Assembly (NCBI GenBank): GCA_964653485.1
Contig: CAZZFF010000019.1
Location: 1 to 64,000, forward strand
DNA length: 64,000 nt
DNA from: CAVQND01 sp964653485
GTDB taxonomy: Bacteria; Verrucomicrobiota; Verrucomicrobiia; Limisphaerales; UBA8199
Direction of reading: 5' to 3'
Shown: positions 43,852 to 52,917 of the stretch, in pieces
Layout of the letters: every line of letters starts with the position of its first letter
Position numbering within the stretch: position 1 is the stretch's first letter
The notes under the pieces: generated by a model
Seen by the model: only the letters and a program-made list of their open reading frames with translations
Databases searched by the model: none
What the model was told of the DNA's origin: nothing
Position numbers and translations under genes: made by a program

Positions 43852-45648
43852 TCACGCCGGGGCGGTCCATTTGCCGTGCTCTTTGATGAGGTCCACGAGG
43901 CGGTCGACGGCCTCAGCTTCGGGGATATTGAATTTAACCGGGGTCTTGCCGACATAGAGGTTGATCTTGCCGGGGGCGCCGCCCACGTAGCCGAAATCGG
44001 CGTCAGCCATTTCGCCCGGGCCATTGACGATGCAGCCCATGATGGCGATTTTCACCCCTTTGAGGTGCTCCGTGCGGGCCTTGATTCGGGCGGTCACGGT
44101 CTGAAGGTTGAACAAGGTGCGGCCGCAGGAGGGACAGGCCACGTAGTCGGTCTTGAAAGACCGGCAGCCGACCGCCTGGAGGATGTTGTAGGCCAGGCGC
44201 AGGGACTGGCCGGGGCCGGTCTCGGCTCGGACCAGGACGGCGTCGCCGATGCCGTCGGCCAGCAAGGCGCCGATGACAACCGAGGAGCGGATCAGCGCGA
44301 GCTTGGGCGGGAGCGAGGCCGGGTGGGCCTCGAGCGTGTCTTTGAGCAGGATTGGATTGTTGCGCCCGGCTCGTTTGAGTTTGGCCGCCAGCAGGCGAAA
44401 CGCCGCCAATGCAGGCAGGGGCGTGCCGTCCTTGACTGTGAGCAGGCGGGTGTCGTCGGGTGGCGCCGGATCGCGGGTCGGGTCAACCTCCAGCGCGCCA
44501 AGGTCTTCATAGACCCCCTCGGGCCTCACATCGGTCTTAGGACTGAGTTTGGGGGCGACCGTGTCCCAGACAGCGCGGGTCACCACGACGCGGACGGTTT
44601 GTTGGCCGCCGCATTTCACGCCCCCGGGCAATTCGAGTTCCGGCGTGGAGCGGCGCGAGTAGGTGAAGGGATCGAACGGGGCGATTGCGGCGAGGGCCGG
44701 GTCCGAAATGCCGAGCGCGGAACGCGAAGCCGAGGAGGCGGGCAAGGTCAGCAGCGGGATGTGCGCCAGCAAATCGCGGCAAACCTCGATTTCCCTAGGC
44801 GAATCTTCGGTGAGGGAGACGCGAATGGTGTCACCCAGGCCGTCGCACAGCAGCGAGCCGATGCCAATGGCGCTCTTGATGCGGCCATCCTCCCCTTCGC
44901 CCGCCTCGGTGACGCCCAGGTGAATCGGGTAGTTCCAGTCCGCCCCCTCCTGTTCCAAGCGCGCGGCCAGCAGCCGGTAGCATTCGATCATCACCTTGGG
45001 GTTGCTGGACTTCATCGAGAACTTGAAGTTGTGAAAGTCGTGCTTGCGGGCGATGCGGGCGAACTCGAGCGCGCTCTCGACCATCCCCAAAGGCGAATCG
45101 CCAAAGCGATTCATGATGCGGTCGCTCAAGGAACCATGGTTGACGCCGATGCGCAGGGCGCGGCCCAATTCCTTGCACACCTTGACCAGCGGCGTGAATT
45201 TCTCCTCGATGCGCGCCAGTTCAGCCGCGTATTGCTCGGGTGTGTACTCCTTGACGGCGAATTTCTTGCTGTCGGCGTAATTGCCCGGGTTGATGCGGAC
45301 CATCTCGACCCATTTGGCGGCTTCGAGGGCGGCCTCGGGCTTGAAGTGGATGTCGGCGACAATCGGCACGTTCGAGCCGCGCGCGCGCAACTCGGCGACG
45401 ATGTTCCCGAGATTGGCGGCGTCCTTGACCGTGGGCGCGGTGATCCGCACGATCTGGCAGCCCGCTTCGACCAGTTCCAGGGTTTGCCTCACGCACTCGG
45501 CGGTGTCCATGGTGTCGCAAGTCAGCATGGACTGGACGACCACGGGACGATTGCCGCCGATGATGACACCGCCCCGTGCCGGATCGCCCACGACCACCTC
45601 GCGGGTGAGGCGGCGCCGCCATAGGAAGGGGGAATCGCAGTAGCGCAT
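43852..45648 (-). CDS. ispG: 4-hydroxy-3-methylbut-2-enyl diphosphate synthase (long form)
   Basis: A 598-residue IspG/GcpE enzyme of the MEP isoprenoid pathway that reduces MEcPP to HMBPP. The TIM barrel carries NRPVVVQSMLTCDTMDTAECV, VPIVADIHFKPEAALEAAKWV, RIGVNHGSLSDRIMNRFGDS and LHLGVTEAGEGEDGRIKSAI-like segments. A large insert before the C-terminal domain places it with the plant/Chlamydia/Bacteroidetes-type long form. The [4Fe-4S] domain has ACPSCGRTLFNLQ and GCIVNGPGEMADADFGYVGG. It lies between rseP and rpiB. Confidence 0.94.
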   Translation of the reverse strand: MRYCDSPFLWRRRLTREVVVGDPARGGVIIGGNRPVVVQSMLTCDTMDTAECVRQTLELVEAGCQIVRITAPTVKDAANLGNIVAELRARGSNVPIVADIHFKPEAALEAAKWVEMVRINPGNYADSKKFAVKEYTPEQYAAELARIEEKFTPLVKVCKELGRALRIGVNHGSLSDRIMNRFGDSPLGMVESALEFARIARKHDFHNFKFSMKSSNPKVMIECYRLLAARLEQEGADWNYPIHLGVTEAGEGEDGRIKSAIGIGSLLCDGLGDTIRVSLTEDSPREIEVCRDLLAHIPLLTLPASSASRSALGISDPALAAIAPFDPFTYSRRSTPELELPGGVKCGGQQTVRVVVTRAVWDTVAPKLSPKTDVRPEGVYEDLGALEVDPTRDPAPPDDTRLLTVKDGTPLPALAAFRLLAAKLKRAGRNNPILLKDTLEAHPASLPPKLALIRSSVVIGALLADGIGDAVLVRAETGPGQSLRLAYNILQAVGCRSFKTDYVACPSCGRTLFNLQTVTARIKARTEHLKGVKIAIMGCIVNGPGEMADADFGYVGGAPGKINLYVGKTPVKFNIPEAEAVDRLVDLIKEHGKWTAPA

Positions 45649-45726
45649 TAGTGAATTATGAAATGTGAAATATGAAATGCGGATTCTGAATCGTGAATCA
45701 TGAATGGCCCAACATCGCCGGACGGC
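45649..45726. repeat. A/T-rich degenerate 12-14-bp direct repeats
   Basis: Between ispG and rseP the phrases gtgaattatgaaat, gtgaaatatgaaat, ggattctgaat and gtgaatcatgaat follow one another. The composition differs sharply from the GC-rich surroundings. Confidence 0.55.
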
Positions 45727-47136
45727 TCATTTTTCGGATGCCTTCGGAGAGAACCTGATGTCGGCCGGCTTGTCCTTGGCGCGTTTCCAAGGCAGGTCCT
45801 GCACGTCATAAAACGCGATATAGAGCATGAACCCGATGAGCAGCACGGCGCAGGTGGTCTGAACCGCCCCGAGCAGCCGGGCGCTGATCGGCTTGCGGCG
45901 GATGCCCTCGATCAGGGCCAAGAGGATGTGGCCGCCATCCAGGACCGGGATGGGCAGCATATTGAGCACGGCGAGGTTGACGTTCATCAGGACGCTGAAC
46001 CAGAGCGCCAGCCGCCAGCCTTGCTCCGCGTTAAAGAGCCGGGAATAGACCTCCATGATCTTGACCGCGCCGCCCAGGTGCTGCGGTTTGATGTCCGAAT
46101 GGCGCGCGAACAGGGCGCCGAACGTCTCGAACATGGTGGCGACGCTGGCCGTGACCTGCTCGATCGCGCCCGGGTAGCGGAGGGTCCACTTGTCCTCCCA
46201 GGTAAGAATTCCCAGGCTGGCCTTGCCTCCCGTGGCGGGCACTTCGGGCTTTAACGAGATTTCAAGCGGCTGTCCTTGCCGAAGGCAGCTCAGCCGCAGG
46301 GTCTCGTCGGGATGGCTTTCGGCATAGTCATCCAGCGCGTTGGGATGATATAGCTTTATCCCGTTGACGGCGAGTATCTGGTCTCCGGCGCGGAGGTGGG
46401 CCAGGGCGGCGGGGCTGTTGGGAGCCATGTCGCTGACGAGCAAATCATGGGCCGGGGCGATTTGAATTTTTCGCAGGCTCTTGCGTTCCCACAGCTTGGT
46501 CGGCTCCTTGGAAGGCTTGGGAAAGAATTCGAGGGCCTTTCCCTCGCGCTCGACCCTGACGGGCACGGTGGCCCCCTCGCTGCGCACAATCCGCCACGTC
46601 ACGCTGTCACCCATCCCGCCAAACTTGGTTACGGCCCGGCCGTCCACGGACAGGATACGGTCGCCGGGACGCAACCCCGCCTCGTCGGCGGGGCCGTCTT
46701 TGACCACATAGCCGACGGTGGTGGTCCTCTCGGCCTCGCTGACGGGCCGGCCGACGATCATCACCACGAGCGCAAAGGCCAGCGCGAGCAGAAAGCTGAA
46801 GAGCGGGCCGGCAAACGCCACGATGATCTTGTCGAGCGGAGGAATATTGGGCAAGCTCGCGGCCTCGCCCGAACCCTCTCCTTTGCCTTCGATGACCTCC
46901 ATGGTCGCCATTTGGGGCAGAGAAACATAACCGCCCGCGGGAATGGTCCCGAGGGCATATTCCACCCCGCCAATCTTCTTCTTCCAAATGGGCTTGCCGA
47001 ACCAGATGGCAAAGCGGTCGATCTTCAACCCCCGCCAGCGCGCAGCCAGGAAGTGCCCCAACTCATGCACAAAGATGAGCAGGTTGAAAAGCAGCAGCAC
47101 TTCCAGGGCGATTACGATAATCTTCAAAATGGACAT
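45727..47136 (-). CDS. rseP: RseP-type site-2 protease (RIP metalloprotease)
   Basis: A 469-residue membrane protease. The first helix ends in the zinc motif HELGH (residues 24-28). GGYVSL and a TM segment (IIVAFAGPLFSFLLALAFAL) follow, then two PDZ domains (VVKDGPADEAGLRPGDRILS; MAPNSPAALAHLRAGDQILA). The LDG motif is MLPIPVLDGGHILLALIEG, and a final helix closes the protein. It performs regulated intramembrane proteolysis, classically of anti-sigma factors. This window holds membrane sigma and anti-sigma proteins that are conceivable substrates. The start at 47136 is an ATG. Confidence 0.93.
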   Translation of the reverse strand: MSILKIIVIALEVLLLFNLLIFVHELGHFLAARWRGLKIDRFAIWFGKPIWKKKIGGVEYALGTIPAGGYVSLPQMATMEVIEGKGEGSGEAASLPNIPPLDKIIVAFAGPLFSFLLALAFALVVMIVGRPVSEAERTTTVGYVVKDGPADEAGLRPGDRILSVDGRAVTKFGGMGDSVTWRIVRSEGATVPVRVEREGKALEFFPKPSKEPTKLWERKSLRKIQIAPAHDLLVSDMAPNSPAALAHLRAGDQILAVNGIKLYHPNALDDYAESHPDETLRLSCLRQGQPLEISLKPEVPATGGKASLGILTWEDKWTLRYPGAIEQVTASVATMFETFGALFARHSDIKPQHLGGAVKIMEVYSRLFNAEQGWRLALWFSVLMNVNLAVLNMLPIPVLDGGHILLALIEGIRRKPISARLLGAVQTTCAVLLIGFMLYIAFYDVQDLPWKRAKDKPADIRFSPKASEK

Positions 47137-47433
47137 ATTTCCAGCCCGGACATTTCACAGGCCAAGCGCCAATTCTTCATCCGTCCCGGGCTGGCGACTT
47201 AGCCCAACATCCGACGCCCAAGAATATAGCAGAGGTAATTCCACGGGGGAAGCTGGAATCCACCTCAGACACGCGGATGCCGTGAGGTGGGCCTTCCTTC
47301 GGCTCTCCGCGTTCGCGCGCCGTGTTGACTGGCGCCCGCTCGGCTGCTAGATTCCAGGCTGTGACGCGTCAGCCACGAACATCTGCAATCATCCCCGATT
47401 CATAGCCATAATCCCGTTCAACAGAGCATCAAT
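47137..47433. other. Divergent spacer between rseP and aldo-keto reductase
   Basis: About 297 bp without a supported gene. It must hold promoters for both genes. CCAGCCCGG near 47142 and CCCGGGCTGG near 47185 are near-complementary but 35 bp apart. Confidence 0.45.
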
Positions 47434-48336
47434 ATGAACACGACTCATTTCAGCCGCCGCCAGTTTCTCCAACGCACCGCCGCCGCCGCCGGCGGACTGT
47501 TGCTGAGCGCCGAGGGCCTCCTCGCTCGCCAGGCCGCCAAGCGGACAGCGGTGGACCAGGTTGCCCTGGGCAACACCGGCCTCAAGTTGAGCCGCTTGGG
47601 TTTTGGCGCCGGCAGCAACAGCGGGAACGTGCAATACGCCCTGGGCCGGGAGTCGTTCAACAAGCTCATCCACTACGCCTACGACCAGGGCATCACCTTT
47701 TTCGATTGCGCCCAGAGCTACCGCACCTTCGAGTGGCTTGGCGGGGCGATTAAGGGGCTGCCCCGCGAGAAGATTTTCATCCAGTCGAAAGTCTCGGGCA
47801 GGCCGGAGAAGGTGCTCGAGGCCATCGATCATCACCGCAAGGTGTTCGACACCGATTACGTGGACAGCATGCTCATTCACTGCATGGTCGAAGACGGCTG
47901 GACCGACAAAATGAAAGCCATGATGGACGGCTTCAACGAGGCCAAGGAGAAAAAGTGGATTCTGGCCAAGGGCGTTTCCTGCCACAGCCTCCCTGCCCTC
48001 CGCGCGGCAACCACCTCACTGTGGACCGATGTCCATCTGGTCCGTGTCAATCCCCAGGCCAAACACATCGATGGCATGGAGCAGGAATGGAACAAGTCCG
48101 GCACCGACATCTCGCCCGTGCTTGCCGAGCTCAAGACCATGCGCAGCAAAGGCCGCGGCGTCATCGGCATGAAGATCATCGGCGACGGCGAGTTCGTCAA
48201 CCCGGACGACCGCGAGAAATCCATCCGCTTTGCCATGTCCCGTCCCGAGCTGAGCGCGATTGTCATCGGGTTCAAGAGCGCTGCCGAAATCGATGAAGCG
48301 ATCCACCGCGTAAATCGTGCCTTGGCGGAGGCATGA
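47434..48336 (+). CDS. Aldo-keto reductase with Tat leader
   Basis: A 300-residue protein: MNTTHFSRRQFLQRTAAAAGG is a twin-arginine signal. VALGNTGLKLSRLGFGAG starts the barrel. The family tetrad can be placed at FFDCAQSYRTFEWLG (Asp, Tyr), FIQSKVSG (Lys) and SMLIHCMVED (His). The C-terminus (AIVIGFKSAAEIDEAIHRV) lacks the long ferredoxin-like extension of some relatives. It probably acts on a sugar or aldehyde outside the cytoplasm; the substrate is unknown. Confidence 0.88.
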   Translation: MNTTHFSRRQFLQRTAAAAGGLLLSAEGLLARQAAKRTAVDQVALGNTGLKLSRLGFGAGSNSGNVQYALGRESFNKLIHYAYDQGITFFDCAQSYRTFEWLGGAIKGLPREKIFIQSKVSGRPEKVLEAIDHHRKVFDTDYVDSMLIHCMVEDGWTDKMKAMMDGFNEAKEKKWILAKGVSCHSLPALRAATTSLWTDVHLVRVNPQAKHIDGMEQEWNKSGTDISPVLAELKTMRSKGRGVIGMKIIGDGEFVNPDDREKSIRFAMSRPELSAIVIGFKSAAEIDEAIHRVNRALAEA

Positions 48337-48494
48337 AGCCCTCGATCCCGCGCTGCAAGCGCGCGTCGTGGAATGCGGGATACCGAATCGCGGGGCCGCA
48401 ACAGTCCGGGGCGTCACCGCGGAACCGTGTAACGCCCTCAACGGCGGCAGGTATTGTTCTTGACCGGCCGCGCGGCTGCTTTCATTTTGCGCGG

Positions 48495-49946
48495 GTGTTG
48501 AGAAAGGTTTTAGTCTTTGGGGTGATGGCGGGGTGGGTGGTTGCCGGGCTGGGAGCGGAGCCGGAGCGGTCGGTGGTGCAGATCATGACGTTCGCTCAGC
48601 AGCCGTCATGGGACAGTCCGTGGCGGTTCGAGGCGGTGAGGCGGCTGGGCGGTTCGGGCTTTGTGATCAAGGGGAAGCGGATCATGACCAATGCGCACGT
48701 GGTGAGCTGGGCGCGCCAGATCATCGTGCGCCGCTACCAGGACCCGCGCCCTTACCTGGCGGAGGTGGAATACATCGGGCACGATTGCGACCTTGCCGTG
48801 CTGAAGGTGGCGGACGGCCGCTTCTTCGAGAAGCTGGAGCCCCTGGAGTTTGGCGAACTGCCCAAGGTGCGTTCGAGCGTGGTCACCTACGGCTATCCTG
48901 CGGGCGGGGAGGAAATCTCTTACACGCGCGGGGTGGTCTCGCGCGTTGAACTGGAGACCTACTCCCATATCGGGAACCGTCATTTGCTGAGCGCGCAGAC
49001 CGACGCGGCGATCAACCCTGGGAACAGTGGCGGCCCGGTCATCCAGGACGACCGGGTGGTCGGCGTGGCGTTCCAAGGCATGCCGGGGCTGGAGAACACC
49101 GGCTTTTTTATCCCCCCGCCGGTGATTGAGCATTTCCTGAAGGACGTTGAAGACACGCATTACGACGGCATTCCACAGGCAGGGGTGCGGCTGGCGCAAC
49201 TGCAAAACCCCGCCTATCGCAGCCAGCTTAAACTGCCGGATGACGCCCGGGGCGCGCGGGTGGACGGCCTTCTGCCAATCGCCAGCACCGAGAAGGTCCT
49301 TAAAGAGGAGGATGTGATTTTGCAGATCGGCTCGTTCCCGGTAGCGAGCGACGCCACGATTCTCTACCAGGGCAATCGTGTTTCCGCGGCCCTGGGTTTT
49401 CAGTTGGCCCAGGCCGGGGAGAGCGTTCCGCTGAAAATCTGGCGGGACGGCCAGCAGCAAGAGGCCTTGCTGCCGGTCTTTCCGTACAGCGGGGATCGCG
49501 CCGCGGGCTACCAGCACGAATCTCCCCCTCGCTACTATGTGTACGGGGGACTGGTGTTTACCCCGTTGAGTCTCGATTATCTCAGGACACAGGGCCGGAG
49601 TTCGACCGATCCCTCCTCCGGCGAGCTTTACTACGAACTCTACTACCGGCGCTACGAGAGCCCCGCGACGGCGCGGCCCGAGCCGATAGTCCTGGCCGCG
49701 GTGCTCGCGGATGCCGTCAATGCCAACGTTTCGACCCGGAGCCGGGCGCTGGTGGACCGGATCAACGGCAAGCGCATCGAAAAGCTGGAGGACGCGGTGA
49801 GCGCGTTCGAGACGAACACCAACGCTTACGAGATCATCGAGTTTCTACCCAACCATTCAATCGAGTGCCTGGACCGCGGCGCTACCGCCAAGGCCAACGC
49901 CGGCATCCTGCAAACCTACGGCGTGACCAAGGACCGCCGATTGTGA
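48495..49946 (+). CDS. Deg/HtrA-type serine protease with PDZ domain
   Basis: About 483 residues from a GTG at 48495 (TTG 48498 and ATG 48525 are alternatives), giving a leader LRKVLVFGVMAGWVVAGLGA. The trypsin-like domain has an intact triad: MTNAHVVSWA (His), IGHDCDLAVLKV (Asp) and INPGNSGGPVIQ (Ser). A PDZ domain follows (GARVDGLLPIAST, EEDVILQIGSFPVASDATI) and a long C-terminal domain with YYVYGGLVFTPLSLDYLRT. This layout resembles plant-type Deg9/Deg10 proteases. It acts in the periplasm. The paralogue 20 bp downstream has lost the triad. Confidence 0.88.
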   Translation: MLRKVLVFGVMAGWVVAGLGAEPERSVVQIMTFAQQPSWDSPWRFEAVRRLGGSGFVIKGKRIMTNAHVVSWARQIIVRRYQDPRPYLAEVEYIGHDCDLAVLKVADGRFFEKLEPLEFGELPKVRSSVVTYGYPAGGEEISYTRGVVSRVELETYSHIGNRHLLSAQTDAAINPGNSGGPVIQDDRVVGVAFQGMPGLENTGFFIPPPVIEHFLKDVEDTHYDGIPQAGVRLAQLQNPAYRSQLKLPDDARGARVDGLLPIASTEKVLKEEDVILQIGSFPVASDATILYQGNRVSAALGFQLAQAGESVPLKIWRDGQQQEALLPVFPYSGDRAAGYQHESPPRYYVYGGLVFTPLSLDYLRTQGRSSTDPSSGELYYELYYRRYESPATARPEPIVLAAVLADAVNANVSTRSRALVDRINGKRIEKLEDAVSAFETNTNAYEIIEFLPNHSIECLDRGATAKANAGILQTYGVTKDRRL

Positions 49947-49966
49947 GGCGCGAAGTGAAGGACGAC

Positions 49967-51514
49967 ATGACAGGGAGACGAATGGACTGCGATAGCGAGG
50001 CCATCATGCGGCAGAGATTCAGACTCTTGAGGCCCGTGCTGGCGCTGATGGTGCTGGCGTTTGTTGCGGCGCCCGTTGGCGGCTGGGCGCAGGGGGAGCG
50101 GAAGGAGTATCGGTCGGCATGGGAGCACTCAATCGTGACGGTGGAGGTGGCGCGGAAGCAGTACGACTATTATCAGCCCTGGAGCAAGGGCACGCGAGGG
50201 CTGCAGAAGGCCGGTTTGGTCGCAGGGGAGCGGGAGGTGCTGACGACAGCCGACGAGATGTTCGAGCGCACGCTGGTGCGGCTCCAGAAGGGGGGACGTG
50301 GGCGCTGGTGGATAGGAGAAGTGAAGTGGGTTGATTATCACGCGAACCTGGCGCTGGTCACCACGCCGGAGGCGGACTTTTGGCGTGACTTGAAGCCGGC
50401 GGCCCTCGGCAGCGCGGCGCCCGCCGAAGGGGCGATGCAGATTCTGCGGTGGCGCGAGGGAAACCTCGAAGATCGGCGGGCGGAGTTTACCCAGTTTTCA
50501 GTGCGCGAGGGCCAGCTAAGCCCAATCAATCAGGCGGTCCTCGAGGTCAGTTCCGACATACAGGGAGCGGGATGGGGGGAACCGGTGGTGGTCAATTCAC
50601 ATCTGGCGGGGCTGCTGACGGCGCAGGAAGGGCGCAACGCCTATGCGATGCCGGCCTCCTTCATCCAGGCCGTGCTGGAAGCCCGGCGCAAGGGGACGTA
50701 CCGCGGTCTGGGCTATTTCCATTTCTATTGGCAGCCGGGGAAGAACCCGGCGACCCTGGCCATGCTCGGCCTGACGGGCGAACCGCGCGGCGTCGTGGTC
50801 ATCGACGTGCCGGCCCGCCCGGATGACGGGGAGCAGGTGCTCAAGCCCAGGGACATCCTCCTGAATGTCGACGGCTTCGACGTGGACATCCAGGGGGACT
50901 ACACCGACCCGGAATTCGGCCACCTGAACCTGGAGAGCCTGGCGACCCGGCGCAAGTGGGCCGGGGAGGAGATGAAGATGCAAATCTGGCGCGAGGGCAA
51001 GCCGATGGAGGTGAGCTATCGTCTGCCGAAGTACGAATACGGCAACGCCCTGGTGCCCTGGGCGGTCCACGACCAGGAACCGGAATATTTGATTGTGGGA
51101 GGGCTGATCTTCCAACCGTTGACGGACAGTTACCTCCAGAGCTGGGGAGCCGACTGGAAACGCGCCGCGCCGTTCCGGCTTTACTACTATAACAACGAGC
51201 AGCCGACCAAGGAACGCCCGGCCTTGGTGCTGCTTTCCCATGTGCTGCCGGATGCCTACAACATCGGCTATCAGGACCAGAAGTACCTCGTGCTCGACAA
51301 GGTCAACGGACAACGGGCCAGCCGCCTGTCCGAGCTGCGCGAGGCCCTGCAAAAACCCGTAAACGGGTTCCACGTCCTCGAGTTTGTCCATGGGGACTCA
51401 TTACGCCGCATCGTGCTGGCCGCGGGGGATGCCGAGCGGGAGGCTACCGCACGGGTGCTGCAACATTACGGGATCGAGCGGGCCTCCCGGTTTGCGTCCG
51501 AGACGGGAAAGTAG
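49967..51514 (+). CDS. Deg-like pseudoprotease paralogue with PDZ domain
   Basis: A 515-residue protein with leader RFRLLRPVLALMVLAFVAAPVGGWA; the ATG at 49967 has AAGGA upstream. The layout follows the preceding protease, including YLIVGGLIFQPLTDSYLQSW and ADRLL-type PDZ phrases (EQVLKPRDILLNVDGFDVDI), but all three catalytic positions are lost: VLTTADEMFE where the His lies, VDYHANLALVTT where the Asp lies, and GAGWGEPVVV in place of GNSGGP. It is likely a non-catalytic partner or substrate receptor for the active enzyme. Confidence 0.8.
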   Translation: MTGRRMDCDSEAIMRQRFRLLRPVLALMVLAFVAAPVGGWAQGERKEYRSAWEHSIVTVEVARKQYDYYQPWSKGTRGLQKAGLVAGEREVLTTADEMFERTLVRLQKGGRGRWWIGEVKWVDYHANLALVTTPEADFWRDLKPAALGSAAPAEGAMQILRWREGNLEDRRAEFTQFSVREGQLSPINQAVLEVSSDIQGAGWGEPVVVNSHLAGLLTAQEGRNAYAMPASFIQAVLEARRKGTYRGLGYFHFYWQPGKNPATLAMLGLTGEPRGVVVIDVPARPDDGEQVLKPRDILLNVDGFDVDIQGDYTDPEFGHLNLESLATRRKWAGEEMKMQIWREGKPMEVSYRLPKYEYGNALVPWAVHDQEPEYLIVGGLIFQPLTDSYLQSWGADWKRAAPFRLYYYNNEQPTKERPALVLLSHVLPDAYNIGYQDQKYLVLDKVNGQRASRLSELREALQKPVNGFHVLEFVHGDSLRRIVLAAGDAEREATARVLQHYGIERASRFASETGK

Positions 51515-51641
51515 AGGGCGCTTGCCGGAGCCTGCCCTCGGAGACGGCATCGGGCAAGGCGCGCCCGGTATGACTTGGTGATCCCTTGCGCGCTTGACCC
51601 AAGGACGGATGAACGGACCTTCCTATCCAACGCCTCCATCG

Positions 51642-51677
51642 CCCCCGCCGCTCTTCCGGTCAAGCCGGGGGTTTTTT
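51642..51677 (+). terminator. Rho-independent terminator after the Deg pair
   Basis: CCCCCG at 51642-51647 pairs with CGGGGG at 51666-51671 and is followed by TTTTTT at 51672-51677. It lies about 125 bp after the pseudoprotease stop and before the sigma factor gene. Confidence 0.7.
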
Positions 51678-51730
51678 GTGGAAGAAAAACCGTTACCTTT
51701 CGAGGCGGGCGAGGATGTACAGGTGGAATG

Positions 51731-52900
51731 ATGATCGATGACATGGACTTGGTGCGGGAGTACGCGCGAAGCAACTCCGAGGAGGCGTTTGCCAGCCTGG
51801 TGTCCCGGCATGTCAACCTCGTTTATTCCGTTTCGCTGCGGCACGTTCATGACGCTCACCTGGCGGAGGAGGTCACTCAGACCGTCTTCGTCATCCTGGC
51901 GCGGAAGGCGGCGTCGTTCGGCGCCGGGACAGTGGTGTCCGGCTGGCTTTGCCGCACGGCCCGCTACGTATCCGCCAAAGCTCTAACCCTGCAACGCCGC
52001 CGAGCGCTCCGCGAACAGCAAGCCTATATGGAATCCCAATCGGACGGAGCAGAATCGGATGCCTGGATGCGCATCGAACCCCTGCTGGAGACAGCGATGG
52101 CGCAACTCGGCGAAAAGGACCACAACGCCGTGGTGCTCCGCTTTTTTGAAGGCCGAAGCTTCAAGGACGTCAGCGCGGCCCTGGGGACGAGCGAAGCCGC
52201 GGCGAAGATGCGGGTGAATCGGGCGTTGGAGAAGCTGAGGAGGTTCTTTGCGGCGCGGGGCCTCACGCTTTCAGCGGCGGTGATCGCGGGGGCGGTCTCG
52301 GCCAATTCAGTCCACGGCGCGCCGATTGGGCTGGCGGCCTCCGCAACGGCCGCGGCCGTCAAAGGCGCGACCGTAACGAGCTCAACCTTAACCCTCATCC
52401 AAACCACGCTGAAATTTATGGCACTGACAAAACTCAAAACCGCCGTCGTCGTGGGCGCTCTTGCAATCATAGCCGCGGGCACCGCAACCGTCACGCTGCG
52501 GCACCTGATTGCGCCGGCCGGCGCCGCCAAGGCGACGCCCGATCCGTCACCCTTCACCTTTGCCGGCTACGCAACACCCGAAACCTCCATACAGTCGATG
52601 CTTTGGGCCGCCAGCAAGGGAGACTTGGAGAAACTCTCGGGCGGCGTCACCCCGGAGGAGATGAGGCGGTTCAAGGACAGAATGGAAGGGAAATCCGACG
52701 ACGAGGTCCGGCATGGACTCATCGGCTGGGCGAACGGGATGGTCGGCTATAAAGTCACCGAAAAGGAGGCCATATCGGGCGATGAAGTCCATCTGCACAT
52801 CCACGCCACGCCGTCGGCTGAGGCGCTCCACAGCGGGAAAGTCGTCCTCGTCATGAAGAAAGTCGGGAACGAGTGGAAGGAAGCCGGAAACGCGAATTAA
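51731..52900 (+). CDS. ECF sigma factor fused to a membrane-anchored C-terminal domain
   Basis: A 389-residue fusion. The sigma module spans residues 1-175: MDLVREYARSNSEEAFASLV, EEVTQTVFVILARKAASFG and VSGWLCRTARYVSAKALTLQ, then region 4 with MAQLGEKDHNAVVLRFFEGR and ALGTSEAAAKMRVNRALEKL. Two hydrophobic segments follow, the second (LKTAVVVGALAIIAAGTATV) near residue 237. A C-terminal extracytoplasmic domain has FAGYATPETSIQSMLWAASK, LTPEEMRRF-like helices and HLHIHATPSAEALHSGKVVL. ATGs at 51728 and 51731 are adjacent; AGGTGGA precedes both. This family recurs in Verrucomicrobiota genomes. It precedes a prepilin gene by 17 bp. Confidence 0.85.
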   Translation: MIDDMDLVREYARSNSEEAFASLVSRHVNLVYSVSLRHVHDAHLAEEVTQTVFVILARKAASFGAGTVVSGWLCRTARYVSAKALTLQRRRALREQQAYMESQSDGAESDAWMRIEPLLETAMAQLGEKDHNAVVLRFFEGRSFKDVSAALGTSEAAAKMRVNRALEKLRRFFAARGLTLSAAVIAGAVSANSVHGAPIGLAASATAAAVKGATVTSSTLTLIQTTLKFMALTKLKTAVVVGALAIIAAGTATVTLRHLIAPAGAAKATPDPSPFTFAGYATPETSIQSMLWAASKGDLEKLSGGVTPEEMRRFKDRMEGKSDDEVRHGLIGWANGMVGYKVTEKEAISGDEVHLHIHATPSAEALHSGKVVLVMKKVGNEWKEAGNAN

Positions 52901-52917
52901 GCCGGGGAAGCAAGAAC

